A stretch of DNA of 64,000 bases from assembly GCF_036898095.1 (NCBI RefSeq), contig NC_090746.1, positions 59,627,919 to 59,691,918 on the forward strand. The letters are read 5' to 3'. This stretch comes from Palaemon carinicauda. Taxonomy: Eukaryota > Arthropoda > Malacostraca > Decapoda > Palaemonidae. Positions 50,386 through 61,575 of the stretch are shown one piece after another. A model generated the notes under the pieces. The model was given only the letters and a program-made list of their open reading frames with translations, was not told the origin of the DNA and made no database searches. The first letter of the stretch is position 1, and every line of letters begins with the position of its first letter. The translations under genes were made by a program, and so were the position numbers.

Positions 50386-51574
50386 TTAAATCGTTTGGAG
50401 CGCGGAGATGACGGTTCCTATTGAGAACCCGTCTAGGGACTTCCTCGAACATTCCTTTAGATAGTGAGCCGTGAAGGTTGACTGGTTAGCCCAGGTGCCC
50501 GCTCTCAGGATCTGACCCACTGCCATATTCTTCTCGAATGCTAAAGAGGTACTTAGACCCCTAATGTCGTGGGGCCTGGGTTTACCCGGCAGTGGAACAC
50601 CCGCACTACTGTAGGCTCTGATAATCACCTGCCTCAGCCAGAAGGAGATAGTGTTCTTAGAGACCGGCTTTTTCACTGAGCCTGTGAGGACGAAAAGGCT
50701 TTTGATACCAGGGCGTAGTCTCGCCGTCCTCTCCAGGTATTTCCTTACGGCTCTGACAGGGCACAGCTTTAAGTCCTTCGTGCTCTCCGAACAAGGAATT
50801 GCTGGTATTGAGAAGCCCTCAAACCTGGGATCCCATACAGCTGGATTCTGGGTCTTAGCTACAAAGGAAGGGACGAACTTGAAGGAAGCCTCCCGCCAAC
50901 CCTTCGAGTGTGAGACCTCGTAAGACAGTCCGTGAATCTCACCTACCCTTTTTGCCGAGGCCAACGCCAGCAGAAAAACAGTCTTGAGGGTGAGATCCCT
51001 GTCTACGATGTCTTTCAGGGGGCTCGAACGGGGGTTCAGATAACATCTTCAAGACCCTAGCTACATCCCACTGTGGTACTCTGACGGCTTGAAGGGGGCA
51101 TGCTTGTTCGAAACTCTTGATGAGCATCGAGATATGCCTAGAAGCCCCCAGGTCGATGCCCTTCAGGAGGAAAACTTGGCCTAAAGCTGCACGGACTCCC
51201 TTGATGGCTGGAATAGACATACTGACTACGTCCCTGAGATAGACCAGGAAGTCTGCAATCTCCGGAATGGAGGCCTTCAGTGGCCTGATGTTCCTGGAGG
51301 AGCACCACTTAGTAAAGGTGGCCCACTTTGCCTGGTATACCGCTGCCGATGAACGCCTCAGATACCCAGACATCCTTTCTGCCGTTCTTGCCGAATAGCC
51401 TTCCTTCCTCAGGAGACACTCGATAACCTCCACGCGTGAAGGCGGAGGGACCGAGGATTCTCGTGGAGCCTTTGGAAGAGGCGCTGCCGGAGAAGGTCTG
51501 GCCTTTCCGGGAGGGGCCAAGATGGGAGGCACGCTAGTTCCTTTAGGTCCGCGAACCACTCTCTCTCCGGCCAC
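50386..51574 (-). pseudogene. DIRS E tyrosine recombinase (one frameshift)
   Basis: The 5' half (51574-about 51020) has IECLLRKEGYSARTAERMSG, YLRRSS, FLVYLRDVV and FEQACPLQAVRVPQWDV. Near 51010, in a run of G, the frame shifts. The 3' half (50964-50386) has SAKRVGEIHGL (Arg), PHDIRGLSTS (H-x-x-R), AGTWANQSTF (Trp) and AHYLKE (Tyr). All catalytic residues are kept; a single-base indel separates the halves. Confidence 0.88.
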
Positions 51575-53498
51575 CAGGGCGCTACCAAAGACATCTTCAG
51601 GTTGTGGGCCCTCCTTACCCTGTTGAGCACTTGTCTGAGCAGCGAGAAAGGGGGAAGGCGTATACGTCTAGATTGTCCCAAGGATGTTGGAAGGCATCCT
51701 CTAACGCCGCTTTTGGGTCTGGCACAGGAGAACAGAACACGGGGAGCTGTGCATTCAGTCTTGTTGCAAAGAGATCCATCACTGGCGAACCCCATTTCTG
51801 GATGATGATCTTGGCCACCTCTGGGTGCAGGGACCACTAGGTCCCTACCACTTGTCCCATCCGGCTGAGGCCGTCGGCCAGGACGTTCCTCTTTCCTGGA
51901 ATGAACCTTGCTGAGATTGTGATCTGCTCTGACTCGGCCCAATCCAGAAGTTCCAACGTGAGGTCGCACAACTCCCTCGATTTCAGTCCTCCCTGCTTCT
52001 TTATGTAAGCCACCACCGTGGCGTTGTCGCACATCAGTGCCACGGTGTTTCCCCGGAGTAGATTGACGAACTGCAGGCCCGCCCTTCGAACTGCCCTCAT
52101 TTCTAAGACGTTTATGTGTTGAGCCTTCTCTACGTCCGTCCAACTGCCTCTTGCTGACCTTCCGAGGAGATGGGCACCCCACCCCTCCTTGGAAGCGTCT
52201 GTGAACAGGAGCATTTCTGGGGGTTCGGCTGCGAAGGGCATTCCCTTGAGGGTGTTCGATCGGCTGATCCACCATTCCAGGGCTTCCTTCGTTTCCGGGA
52301 GAACCGGAACCACCTTGTGGGGGGAATCCCTCTGGTTCCAGAGCTCTTTCAGATTCCATTGGACGTTCCTGAGTTTGAACCTCCCCTGGGGGACCAGCTT
52401 CTCCAACGATACGAGGTGGCCTATTAACCTCTGCCAGTCCTTCGCCCTCCTGGGCTGTCCCGATATGAAGGGGTGGAGGATCTGGTCCAAGTTGTCCAGC
52501 CTCTCCTCTGACGGGAAGACCCTCACCAAACGGGAATCTAGGACCATCCCGAGGTAGGTCATCCTGGTGGAGGGTATCAGATGAGACTTCTCCAGGCTGA
52601 TGGTGATGCCCAGAACCTTGCAGAACCGCAGTAGCTTCGCGCCTTGTTCCCTCAGTACTTCCTCTGAGGATGAAAGTAGCAACCAGTCGTCCAGGTAACG
52701 AATCAGGCGGATGCCCTGTTTGTGTGCCCAAACTGAGACTGTTGTGAAGACCCTCGTGAAGACTTGAGGTGCTGTGGACAGTCCTAAGCAGAGGGTCTTG
52801 AACTGTAATGCCTGGGCACCCCATTTCACCTGTAGGTACTTCCTGCTGGAGGGGTGGACTGGGATTTGGAAGTATGCGTCCTTGAGGTCTATGGACATCA
52901 TGAAGTCCCCTTCCCACAAGGACGCCAGGACCGACTTCGGGGTGTTCATCTTGCACACAAACTTGTTGAGGGCTGAGAGTTCTATGACCGGCCTCCAACC
53001 TCCTATTGCCTTCTCCACCAGGAAGAGCCTGCTGTAGAACCCTGGACTTGGTACCTGTACCGTTTCCATCGCTCCCTTCGCCAGCATTGCTGAGACTTCC
53101 TCTTGCAGAGCTGTCCTCTTCAAGGGGTCCTTGGGAGCTAACCACTCCCCCCGAAGATCTGGTATTAGAGGAGGGAGATCTGCTAGGAAGAGTAACCTGT
53201 ACCCTTCTTTCAGAACTGTTACTGCCCACGGTTCCGCCCCGTGGTACTTCCATGCTTGCCAAAAATGTCTGAGGCATCCCCCCACCTGAGGCTTGGGCAG
53301 GAGTAGGGGGCCTCTCCCCCTATCTCCTTCTGGAGGAACGGCCTGAACGTCCTCTCCTGGCTGCCGCGTAGGAAGGCCTAAAGGGGGCCGGGGCTGATGC
53401 TGCTCCCCTACGGGAGGGCTGCAAAGGTTGAGACCAAGCAGCTGCTGGGGCGTCCCTCCTGGGCTGGCTAGTCGAGGCCCGAGGAGGAGGAGGAACAT
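51409..53498 (-). pseudogene. DIRS E reverse transcriptase / RNase H (one frameshift)
   Basis: One frame from 53498 to 51837 carries GFYSRLFLVEKAIGGW, VIELSALNKFV, SIDLKDAYFQIPV, LGLSTAPQVF, RYLDDWLLL, TDASKEGWGAHLL, HINVLEMRAV, CDNATVVAYIKKQGG and NVLADGLSR. It meets a stop at 51837. The polymerase tail continues in the next frame to 51409 (APWWPEREWFADL, LHAWRLSSVS). The catalytic Asp residues of RT and D-E-D-D of RNase H are intact. The alternative frame (53277 to about 51840) is also open, as in B and D. Confidence 0.9.
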
Positions 53499-55771
53499 CT
53501 GACGAAGGTCTTCTGTGGATGGGCCTCCTCACTGACTGGGGTCTGGGGTCACCCACGTCCTTGAGTTTCCGGACCCTCTCCATTATTTCCTCTGCTGCCT
53601 TCAAGGGGAAAAGAGAATCGTCCCACAGGGGCAGACTTCTCAGGGCCCTCGCTTCCCTGTCCGGAATACGCCTGGTCAGCTAGTTCAGGACAGTGTCTCT
53701 CCTCCGAAGGACCCAGTTGGATGCTTGGGCTAAGGCCTGGTAGGACAGGAATTTCAAGGCCCAACCTCCCGAGATAATTAGCTCCTTCAGTAGGGCCTGA
53801 TTTCCCGGAACTGAGAGGTCGTAGGAGGACTGGACTCCCACAAGGGCGGAAGCCCACCAGTCTAGCCAGGAGGCGATGTTAGCCAGATCCTTGGCTATCT
53901 CCTCCATCATCGTCGCCTCCGACTGGGAGAAGCAGACTGGGGCTGTCGAGGCCCTGTCTTCTGGAGCCCCTTGGCCTAACACTTCGAGGACGGCTTCCAT
54001 CTTGCAGGCCCCTGGCTGCTGTCCCTCTGGCAGGTAAAACTTGCTCTGAGACCTTAGGCCTTGGAGCAACTTCGAGGAACTCTTGGATTTGGGGGCCTCT
54101 GCATGGTTGGCCACGATTCTGTTGACGTGGGCTCTACCCAGCCTAACGTCCCTGGCCACCGGGAGAGCTAACGAAGGTCTTTGCTGGACGGGGGCCTCCA
54201 TTAGTCTATTGAGGCTAGAGCGCCAGGTTTCTTCGGCGGAGGGTTCGGGCTCTTCTATCCTGTGGTGCCTCCTGATGAGCCCTATCACCCTCCTGTATGC
54301 CGAGTCCTCCGCTGTCGAGCCCTCCATGTTACCGTCCGCATCCTCCGCCGGGCGATCTGCTTCTCCGGACAGAGCTCCACCGACAGGGGACTCCGTGTAT
54401 GGCTCTGGACGAAGGACGGGCATTACCGTAGTGGCGAAGGCCTCCATCCTAGGTCTGTCTTTCGTCGTGGAGGACCAGGCTTCCGTGGGCTTGCCCAACG
54501 GAGGAAGCAGTCTCTCCTTCTCCTGACGCTAATGCAATACTTTGGAGGACGAGACGAGGCTGCCCGACCGAAGGGGCGACTCCCTCCGCTGGGCGGATTG
54601 AGTCGGGACCTTCGCGGTCTTACGCCTGTCCGATGAGGTCAGCAACGACGAGTCCCTCCGTGGTTCGAGCCTGTGGCTGGAAGCAAACCTCTCCGGAGTC
54701 CTGGCTCTAGGGCGCCAACCTAAAGTGCTCGGAACAGATGGAAGTTCGACGAGCTTGCTACGGGGAATGGCCACCCATTCTTCCCCTGGCGATCCACTCC
54801 TCCTGAACTTCCTCCTGGGGGACCTGGAACGTCTACTTCCGTGGCGAGACCTGGAGCGTGAGCAGGAACGAGAATGCCTCCTCCGGGACCTCTCACGACG
54901 CCTACGGGGCTTCTTACGGGCTTCGCCTTCCGAGGAATTGGAGACCGCTACCACCGACGAATCTGAAGACGCGTCGTAACTCGTCTGAGGGGCAGGAGCG
55001 TGAAGAGCCGCTGGCTGAACAGCCTGACGAACTGCGGAAGGCGGGGACTGAAGAAACACGTCAGGCAAGGAAGACGACGGCGCTGGGGTAGAACGTGGGC
55101 GCACTTCGTTGGGAAACCAGGTTCCGAGGCCTTCCTCCATCCTCAGCAGGGACCTGTAGGGCGTCCTCGGAGGCACCCACCCGAGGGGGTCTGAAGGCGG
55201 TGAATCGTCCTTTTCGGGGGCGCCTTCAGCTGCAGAGGTACCTGAAAAACATGCCCACGATGCGGGCGAAGAGGCAGGGACATTTTTACACCACATGGGG
55301 TCATCCAAAGACCTGGCCCGCAAGCACCAGGGCACCGTCTCCAGAACCCCCACCAATCTCACCCTCAGGCCCCACACTTGCCTGGATTGATGCCACTACC
55401 CCACTATCTTGCAGCACAGACTCCTGGGGAAGAGCCTCTGGCTTCTTCCCCGCAACGGAATTACCTCGTCCCCTACTCTGGGTAGGGGAAGGTGGAAGGG
55501 AAACTCGCTCCGACGACACTCCTGGTGACGCCAAGGGAGAAAAGGTGCTAGCCTTCTTAGGCGACCTCTTGGATGCCTTCATCTTCTTCGTGCCGAAGTG
55601 TACCCACTGCACTTCGTTCCACAATTCACACTCCGGACACGTGTCTGACGGGGAACACACTCTGCCCCTGCACGACGAACACAGGGAGTGCGGGTATACC
55701 TCCGGCTTGGACAAGAAAGCACCACACGAATTCCCGGCCATAGGCCCAGGACAACAGCGGGGATGCTCCAT
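53320..55771 (-). pseudogene. DIRS E Gag-like protein
   Basis: N-terminal Cys/His cluster at 55771-55600 (CCPGPMAGNSCGAFL, YPHSLCSSCRGRVC, CPECELWNEVQW). A frame change near 55320 leads to one frame to 53320 with stops at 54529 and 53680. It includes an SR domain (about 54880-54780, SRSRSRHGSRRSRSPRRK), IASWLDWWASALVG and NWVLRRRDTV (helical domain), and a basic Arg-rich end (RRGRSGRSSRRR). It has the same architecture as A and D. Confidence 0.78.
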
Positions 55772-56014
55772 AACGCACTAGCTATACACCGCAAGATACA
55801 GGAACGCAGCGGAAAGGAACAAGGAAGCAAAAGGTTAACACGTGGGCCCGCGGAGACACAAAGGGAAAGCACAAGGTTAACACGTGGGACCACGGAGACA
55901 CAAAGGGAAAGCACAGGGATACCACGTGGTGACCACGCGAGACACAAATGAGTCGGGGACACAAAGGGTCGCACTGAGATTAAGGAGAGCGTCGAGATGA
56001 TATTGCGACATGAC

Positions 56015-56214
56015 CAGAGAACTTACTGGAGGTCGAGACCTGAGCTAGCATGCTCCCTGACCCGGGGTTAGCCTCAAGGCATGTATCAATCCACCTGAGG
56101 TTAACCCTCAAAGAAAACGGAAGTAGGGTAAACTACACAAAATTCTGGTCGGATGGGAGGAGATCCCAGGTACTCCTAAGAAAGTAGTTCGAGGTAAGTA
56201 CTCCGTGTTGGAAC
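56015..56214 (-). repeat. DIRS E inverted terminal repeat (5' end of element)
   Basis: Ends AGTAGTTCGAGGTAAGTACT and CCGTGTTGGAAC; inverse of 49680-49905. Confidence 0.88.
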
Positions 56215-56514
56215 AATCTATCATTAAAACGTTTATTTAAGTGCTATGGTATATAACCGTCACCAAACAAGTCTGTTAAAACTCAAACCTCATGATTATA
56301 TCCCAAACATAACCACACCATCAAACTACTGTACTGTATACTTTTATACATATTACCCAACACTGTGCATACATTGTTGTATTCTAAAAATTAATAAAAG
56401 TACCATTTCTGATAATTCAAAATATTTCAAATATTCTCTGGAAAATTAAGTCTTAGCAGTAATAGCAAAACTGCATATTACTGCAAGGACATAATACCCT
56501 ATAAACTCACTCAC

Positions 56515-56629
56515 CAGCACTACAAAATTTGGCCCCTGAGGTACGAGGAAAAGGGACACTATGATCTTGGTAACTACCGTATACTTGATTTGGATACCCA
56601 AGTTGTAGTCCTCCTTGTCTTTCATCACC
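56515..56629 (-). CDS. WDR59: WDR59 internal exon (first in window)
   Basis: A 115-nt exon between an ACTTCAG acceptor and a CTG|GTGAGT donor. It reads in one frame GDERQGGLQLGYPN, YQDHSVPFPRTSGAKFCSA and G begun; the split Gly codon is completed at 40787. The F-P-R-T-S-G-A-(K/R)-F-C-x-A-G motif followed by L-V-x-F-x-R-P is, in my knowledge, a WDR59 signature downstream of the RWD domain. The next upstream exon was not found between 56630 and 64000, so it presumably lies beyond the window. Confidence 0.9.
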
Positions 56630-57169
56630 CTGAAGTAAATAACATTTATTAAGCATTAATTTTTCAGATGAATAACCTTATCCTTTATGTTACCATACAG
56701 AGCAGTTATAAATTATGACAACATTGTTCTAAGAACAGATTAAAAAATGAATGTACTAAATTAGAATTGTTTCTGCACTGCAATAAAAATACAAAAGAAC
56801 CTCCAGTTATGAGTAACTTTGAATATGAGAACACAAATTTGAATTGTGTTACAAGTACTGTATGGTATAGGTCTGCAAGGAAAATCTCTACATTGTCTAT
56901 AATGAGGCTATTACAGAAAGAGTACACATAATGAGGATAAAATTGTTCCGCATATTTGTAGATATTAAAAAAGGATTCAACAGTACCAAGACAAGTAATG
57001 TTACATTAGCATAACATATCTGAGTTGAAGACAATGGCAAGGGTATCATAGATTTTAGAATAAATATTGAAGTCCATTAAGGAACTGAAATGAGCTCTAA
57101 TAATAGAGAAAGTTACCAAAGATCACAGAAAAGTGGCTCCTAATAATATGAGAAAGGGGTGATGGAAAT
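56630..57169. other. AT-rich WDR59 intron, no gene seen
   Basis: AT-rich intron upstream of the first exon in the window. Short ORFs show no motif. Confidence 0.5.
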
Positions 57170-57780
57170 GTTTTGAAATGTGGAAAAGTAGAACGGGGAG
57201 GACTAAAAATAAACAAACAAAAGGAAGCTAATGGTGACTACAATGAAATCAAAGGAAAAAGTACAAACAGGGAATGGCCAGTGGATGTTGTAGGAAACGT
57301 GTGGAGGTGACCTGCGTAATGAATAGAGTATAAGAGATAGAATCTACAGAGGTACCCTGAATTCAAACAGACTGCGGTTGCCTGAAATTTATAAAAAATG
57401 GGAATGATAAAAGAGTTGAAAACATTGTTATAATTGAGCAAGTCTTTGAAGAGGAAGAGTATTTGTATCTTTCTAGAGACATTTTTCACTGTAAAGCTGG
57501 AGTTACGACAGTACAAAAGAGTGGCGGTAGCATGCATGAAATTACGATAGAAAGCCAGATTACTGGAGAATAAAAATGTCTTATCACTCTTAGTAATAGA
57601 AAAGACTTATGGTAGATACATGAGACTTGTGACCCTACATGCAGAAAAAAATATGAGCAATGACGAAGAAAATGTAAGAGATTTTGATGAAATATGAACT
57701 TAAATTGTCAAGATTCATGGCTGATGTACATTGAGAAGACCATATTACAAATAAGATTTAGTGGAGAGATGTGATTTCCA
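57170..57780 (+). pseudogene. Possible LINE relic (very degraded)
   Basis: Scattered plus-strand words resemble the RT C-terminal region of LINEs (a GLKINKQK-like stretch near 57200, DLRNE near 57310, then an order of segments like the end of such proteins), broken by many stops. I would not rely on it without a profile search. Confidence 0.3.
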
Positions 57781-58185
57781 CAAGCAGCATAAAAGATTGA
57801 AACTCTAAATATATGTGTTGATAAGGAATGAGGAGCAGTTAGTCAGAAGCAAAAAATAAAAAAAAATGACATAAAAAAATAAAGGAAAATGTGATAAATG
57901 AAGACCTAGGCCTCAGGGAAATTCAGGAAGAAAAAAGACAAATTTGTTAAATAATTTGTATTTTCCTAGCATACAAAACTGGAGCTATTTATAGGGGTAT
58001 TACTTTTGGTGAAGCTGAAAGACAAGCCATGACGATTTTAGTGAGAGATAACTATCCCAATCGCTGATTAGCGGATGGGGGTGGCTGCTACCCCCTCACA
58101 CACACACCTGGGGTGAGCAACCACTGTGTTTTCTGGCAGGAGTTCTTGGGGGATAGGGTGGCGGGCCAATTTGTACAAATAGCTC

Positions 58186-58290
58186 CAGGTTTGTATACTA
58201 GGAAAAATACAAATTATTTAACAAGTTTGTCATTTGTTCCTGCAAAAATACAAACCCTTCGCTATTCATAGGGGTGACTCACTCTTAGGA
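58186..58290 (-). repeat. DIRS F internal complementary region
   Basis: GTTTGTATACTAGGAAAAAT, ACAAATTATTTAACAAG, TTTGTCA, TTTGTTCCTGC and AAATACAAACCC. The first half is the complement of the tip at 57937. The second half predicts the tip beyond the window: GGGTTTGTATTT, then GCAGGAAC. Confidence 0.85.
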
Positions 58291-58769
58291 GGGAGTAAGT
58301 CCTCACCAACTGGCCTTAGTTTGACCCAGGGTTCTCTCTACCTTGATGTGTGGTCTAGTGTAGTAAGAATTCTACCCTTGCTAAAATAAAGTATTACAAT
58401 AGTGTATGCACTATTAGCAGCCCGCAGAAGCATGTGTGTTCGTGCGCCTAGCAATGTAGCTTGTCTTTAATGTAAGAACTCGGTTTCATATCAAGAGTTC
58501 TCAGACTTACCCAATACCTTCCCTCAGAGAGTTATTGGGGTCGCAACAAAATATTATTTCTATACTTGGGATGCACGAGAGAAAGGAGTCTTACCTGCAG
58601 AGAGGTGGGGTCAACCTGTGTTGAGGACAGTGGTGCTGTTTTCCCCAGGTGGAGGAGAAGGTGAAGGGAAAGAAAGGTGCCAGTCATTCTATTTATTCAC
58701 CCCCGACTAAGCTGGGTAACCTCAACTCTTCAACCCTCTGTTACTTATCCAGCAAGGAGCTTGAGGTGT

Positions 58770-59830
58770 TTTGACCACTTGTGCAGCCACCACAGGACCA
58801 ATGGAGAACGTATCCATGTTCCTGTAGGTCACGTCTAGCAGATAGTGGGCAGTGAAGGTCGTTTGACGCTTCCACACGCCAATTTGTAGTACCTGCGTCA
58901 CAAAGTAGTGCTTTTTTAATGCCAGAGACGTTGCAATGCCTCCGACGTCATGAGCTCTGGATCATTTGGAAGGAGGATGATCTGGATTAAGGGCAAAGTT
59001 AATTGCTTTCTGAATCCAGGAGGAAATAGTACTCCTGGTGATAGTCCTCTTGACCTTCCCTGTGCTAACGAACACGGCTGATACAAAGGGGCGAGCTGCT
59101 GCTGTCCTTTTAAGGTAACATCTCAGACTTCTTACTGGGCAAAGTACCAGTTGGTTTGGATCCTCGGTTACAGAACAAAGACTCTCTATCTGGAATGGGC
59201 CAAACCTGGAGTCCAGCACACCCAGATTTTGAGTCTTAGCAATAAATTCAGGGATGTAGCTAGGGACTACTTCTCCCCATCTACTGGAGTGTGAGACATC
59301 AGAAGATAGACCATGCAGTTCACTAACTCTCATGGCCGAGGCCAGAAAGAGTAGGAACACCGTCTTCCACATGAGGAGGCGATATGTTGCCTGGCATAAT
59401 GGTTTGTAAGGAGGACCCTTCAGAGATTGAAGGACCCAAACCTCATTCCAAGGAGGAGGTCTAAGTTCCAACTGGGGACTAGTAATCTCATAACTTTGTA
59501 TGAGTAAGAAAAGTTCCAACAAGGAGGAAATATCTACTCCTTTCAGTTTAAAGGCAAAACTCAAGGCTGAGCAGTAGCCTTTGACTGCTGAAACTGAGAG
59601 AAGCATTTCTTCCTTCCAGAAGGTATACAAGGAACTCGGCTATATTTGGAAGAGTGGCATCAAGGGGAGAGATAACCCTTCAATGACACCAACCACAGAA
59701 AACTAAACACTTTGCCTGGTAGATTGATGCTGTGGAGCATATAAGGTGTCTAATCATCATCTTCACAACTTGTTGCAAAAAGCCTCTCTGTGTAAGAAGG
59801 TGCTGGACAGTCTCCAGGTGTGAAGTCGTA
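58770..59830 (-). pseudogene. DIRS F tyrosine recombinase (catalytic residue lost)
   Basis: The longest open piece is 59630-58962: LSVSAVKGYCSALSFAFKLK, ASAMRVSELHGL (first Arg kept) and CPVRSLRCYLKRTAAARP. After a stop at 58962 the frame goes on through RAHDVGGIATS, where the H-x-x-R arginine is now Gly, then GVWKRQTTFTAHYL with the Tyr. The N-terminal part (59830-59635) is out of frame. Confidence 0.82.
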
Positions 59831-61575
59831 GCAAAGCTACGGCTCTGTGATAGATTCTAGCATGTGGTTGTGAGTAGATTGTGTCGTGGAGGGAGTTCTC
59901 TCGGGATCTCCGTAAAGTTACAGAAGGTCTGGAAACCATTCTGTGTGATGCCATAGGGGAGCTATAAGAGTCATTTGCAAGTTCTCACGTACTAGGACCT
60001 GGTTGAGGAGTTTTCTCATCAGACAAAATGGGGGGAATACGTAAACGTCTAGATTCACCCACCGCTTTTGGAATGCATCTTACCAGAGAGCTTGAGGATC
60101 TGGGAATGGGGAGCAGTACAACGGGATCCTGAAGTTCAGGGCCATTACAAACAGATCCACAGTCGGGGAACCCCACAAAGTCACAATTTTTTTGGCTACT
60201 AGATGATTTAGAGAAAACTCGGAGTCCACATTCCAGTTGCCTGGGATGAAGTGAGCCAATAGGGTAACCGAGTTGTCTTCTGCCCATCTGAGTATTTCTA
60301 CAGCTAGATGACACAGTGGCTGCGAAAAGGTACCGCCTTGTTTGTTTAGGTAAGAAATTACCATGACCCGCCAGGAACTGGTGGAACTGCTCGAGGGCAA
60401 GGAAGGCAGTTGATACCTTTCTGATTCGGACCATAGACCAGAGATGATGTGGTTCAGCATGTGGGGCACCACCTTTCTTTTGACGTATCTGAAAAGAGCA
60501 TCAATTACAAGGGAGGAACAAGGAGATCGACCCCTTTGCAGATGTTTAGGTCTGCTAGCAACCATCTGAGGTCCATCCGTTCTTGTCCTATGCGGATAAG
60601 ACGATCCTGGGATCGCTGGACTGATTCCATTAGGATTTTAGGTGCCACTGGATGGATCTAATCCTGAGGCAACTGTTAGGAACTAGATGGGACAGAGATG
60701 AGAGGTAACCGAGCACGCGCAGCCAGCTCTGTGCTGGGAGCTCTTCTCGCCTGAGGAAGGGCTGTGCTACTTTCCTCAGCCTCTGAATCCTTTTGTCTGA
60801 TGGAAATGCTTTGTGCCTTAAGGTGTCTTATTGCATGCCCAGATATACCAGATTCTGAGAGGTAGCCAGATGAGACTTCTCGAGGTTTACCATTATCCCC
60901 AGATCTTGGAAAAATCTTAGAAGCTTGTCTCGGTGGCAAAGAAGGGTCGCCTCTGAGTCTGCAAGAATCAGCCAGTCATCCAGATATTTTAGGAGATGGA
61001 TGCTGATTCTGTGGGCCCAGGAGGACTCAAGAGTGAACACTTGAGGTGCTGTGGAAAGATCAAAACACAACACCTTGAACTATTAATACTTCTAGTCTAG
61101 CATAAATCTTAAATACTTCCTGGAAGAGGGATGGGTTGGAATCTGGAAGTATGTGTCCTTCAGGTCTAGAGTGCACATGAAGTCCTGAGGTCTTAATACT
61201 TGTCTGACTGTGTCGACTGTCTCCATCTTGAACAGGTTTGTTCAACAAACCTGTTCAGGGTAGAGAGGTCAGTGACTGGTCTTCAGCCTCCAGATGCCTT
61301 TCTTACAAGAAAGAGTCAACTGTAAAAGCCTGGGGACCAGTTGAGGACCTCTTGGAGAGCACCCTTCTCCAACATCATATGGACTTCGCCTGACGGGATA
61401 ACTCCAGTGTGGATCCCTTCGCATAGGAGTTTGATGGAAGTGGCACTCGCGTCAGTGGAGGGAGAGATAGAGTAAACGGGATGTGATACCCTAAACAAAT
61501 CACTTCCATTGTCCAGGATTCGGCACCGTGAAGAAGCCACCTCTGCCAGCGGATTTGCAGGCATCCCCCCACAGC
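59763..61575 (-). pseudogene. DIRS F reverse transcriptase / RNase H
   Basis: Starts GGCLQIRWQRW and YHIPFTLSLPPL (61572). Later pieces show FDLSTAPQVFTLESSWAHR, KYLDDWLILADS, NLEKSHLA, INQKGG-like YLNKQGGTFSQPL, LAHFIPGNWNVDSEF and DLFVMALNFRIPLY, each in a different frame. The RNase H Asp in the N-x-x-A-D box is not recognisable. Heavily frameshifted and deleted. Confidence 0.8.

Larger units (their letters stand above)
41767..56217 (-). mobile_element. DIRS element E (complete, interrupted by D)
   Basis: The 3' tip begins at 41767 (ATA-TCACAAATTTTAAG), is cut at 41785 by element D, and resumes at 49678 (AATTGTATTTTTCC). The 5' tip GTGTTGGAAC-AAT ends at 56217. Without D the element is about 6.55 kb. 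Inverted repeats: 41770-41785 plus 49680-49905, and 56015-56214. ICR 49943-50046. Gag 55771-53320, RT/RNase H 53498-51409, YR 51574-50386, all minus strand and sense to WDR59. It is the nearest relative of C. Each gene has one or two lesions. Confidence 0.92.

Noticed and set aside
57238..57537. 99-codon minus-strand ORF as a host gene
   Set aside because: No motif or splice context; it lies opposite a probable degraded LINE.
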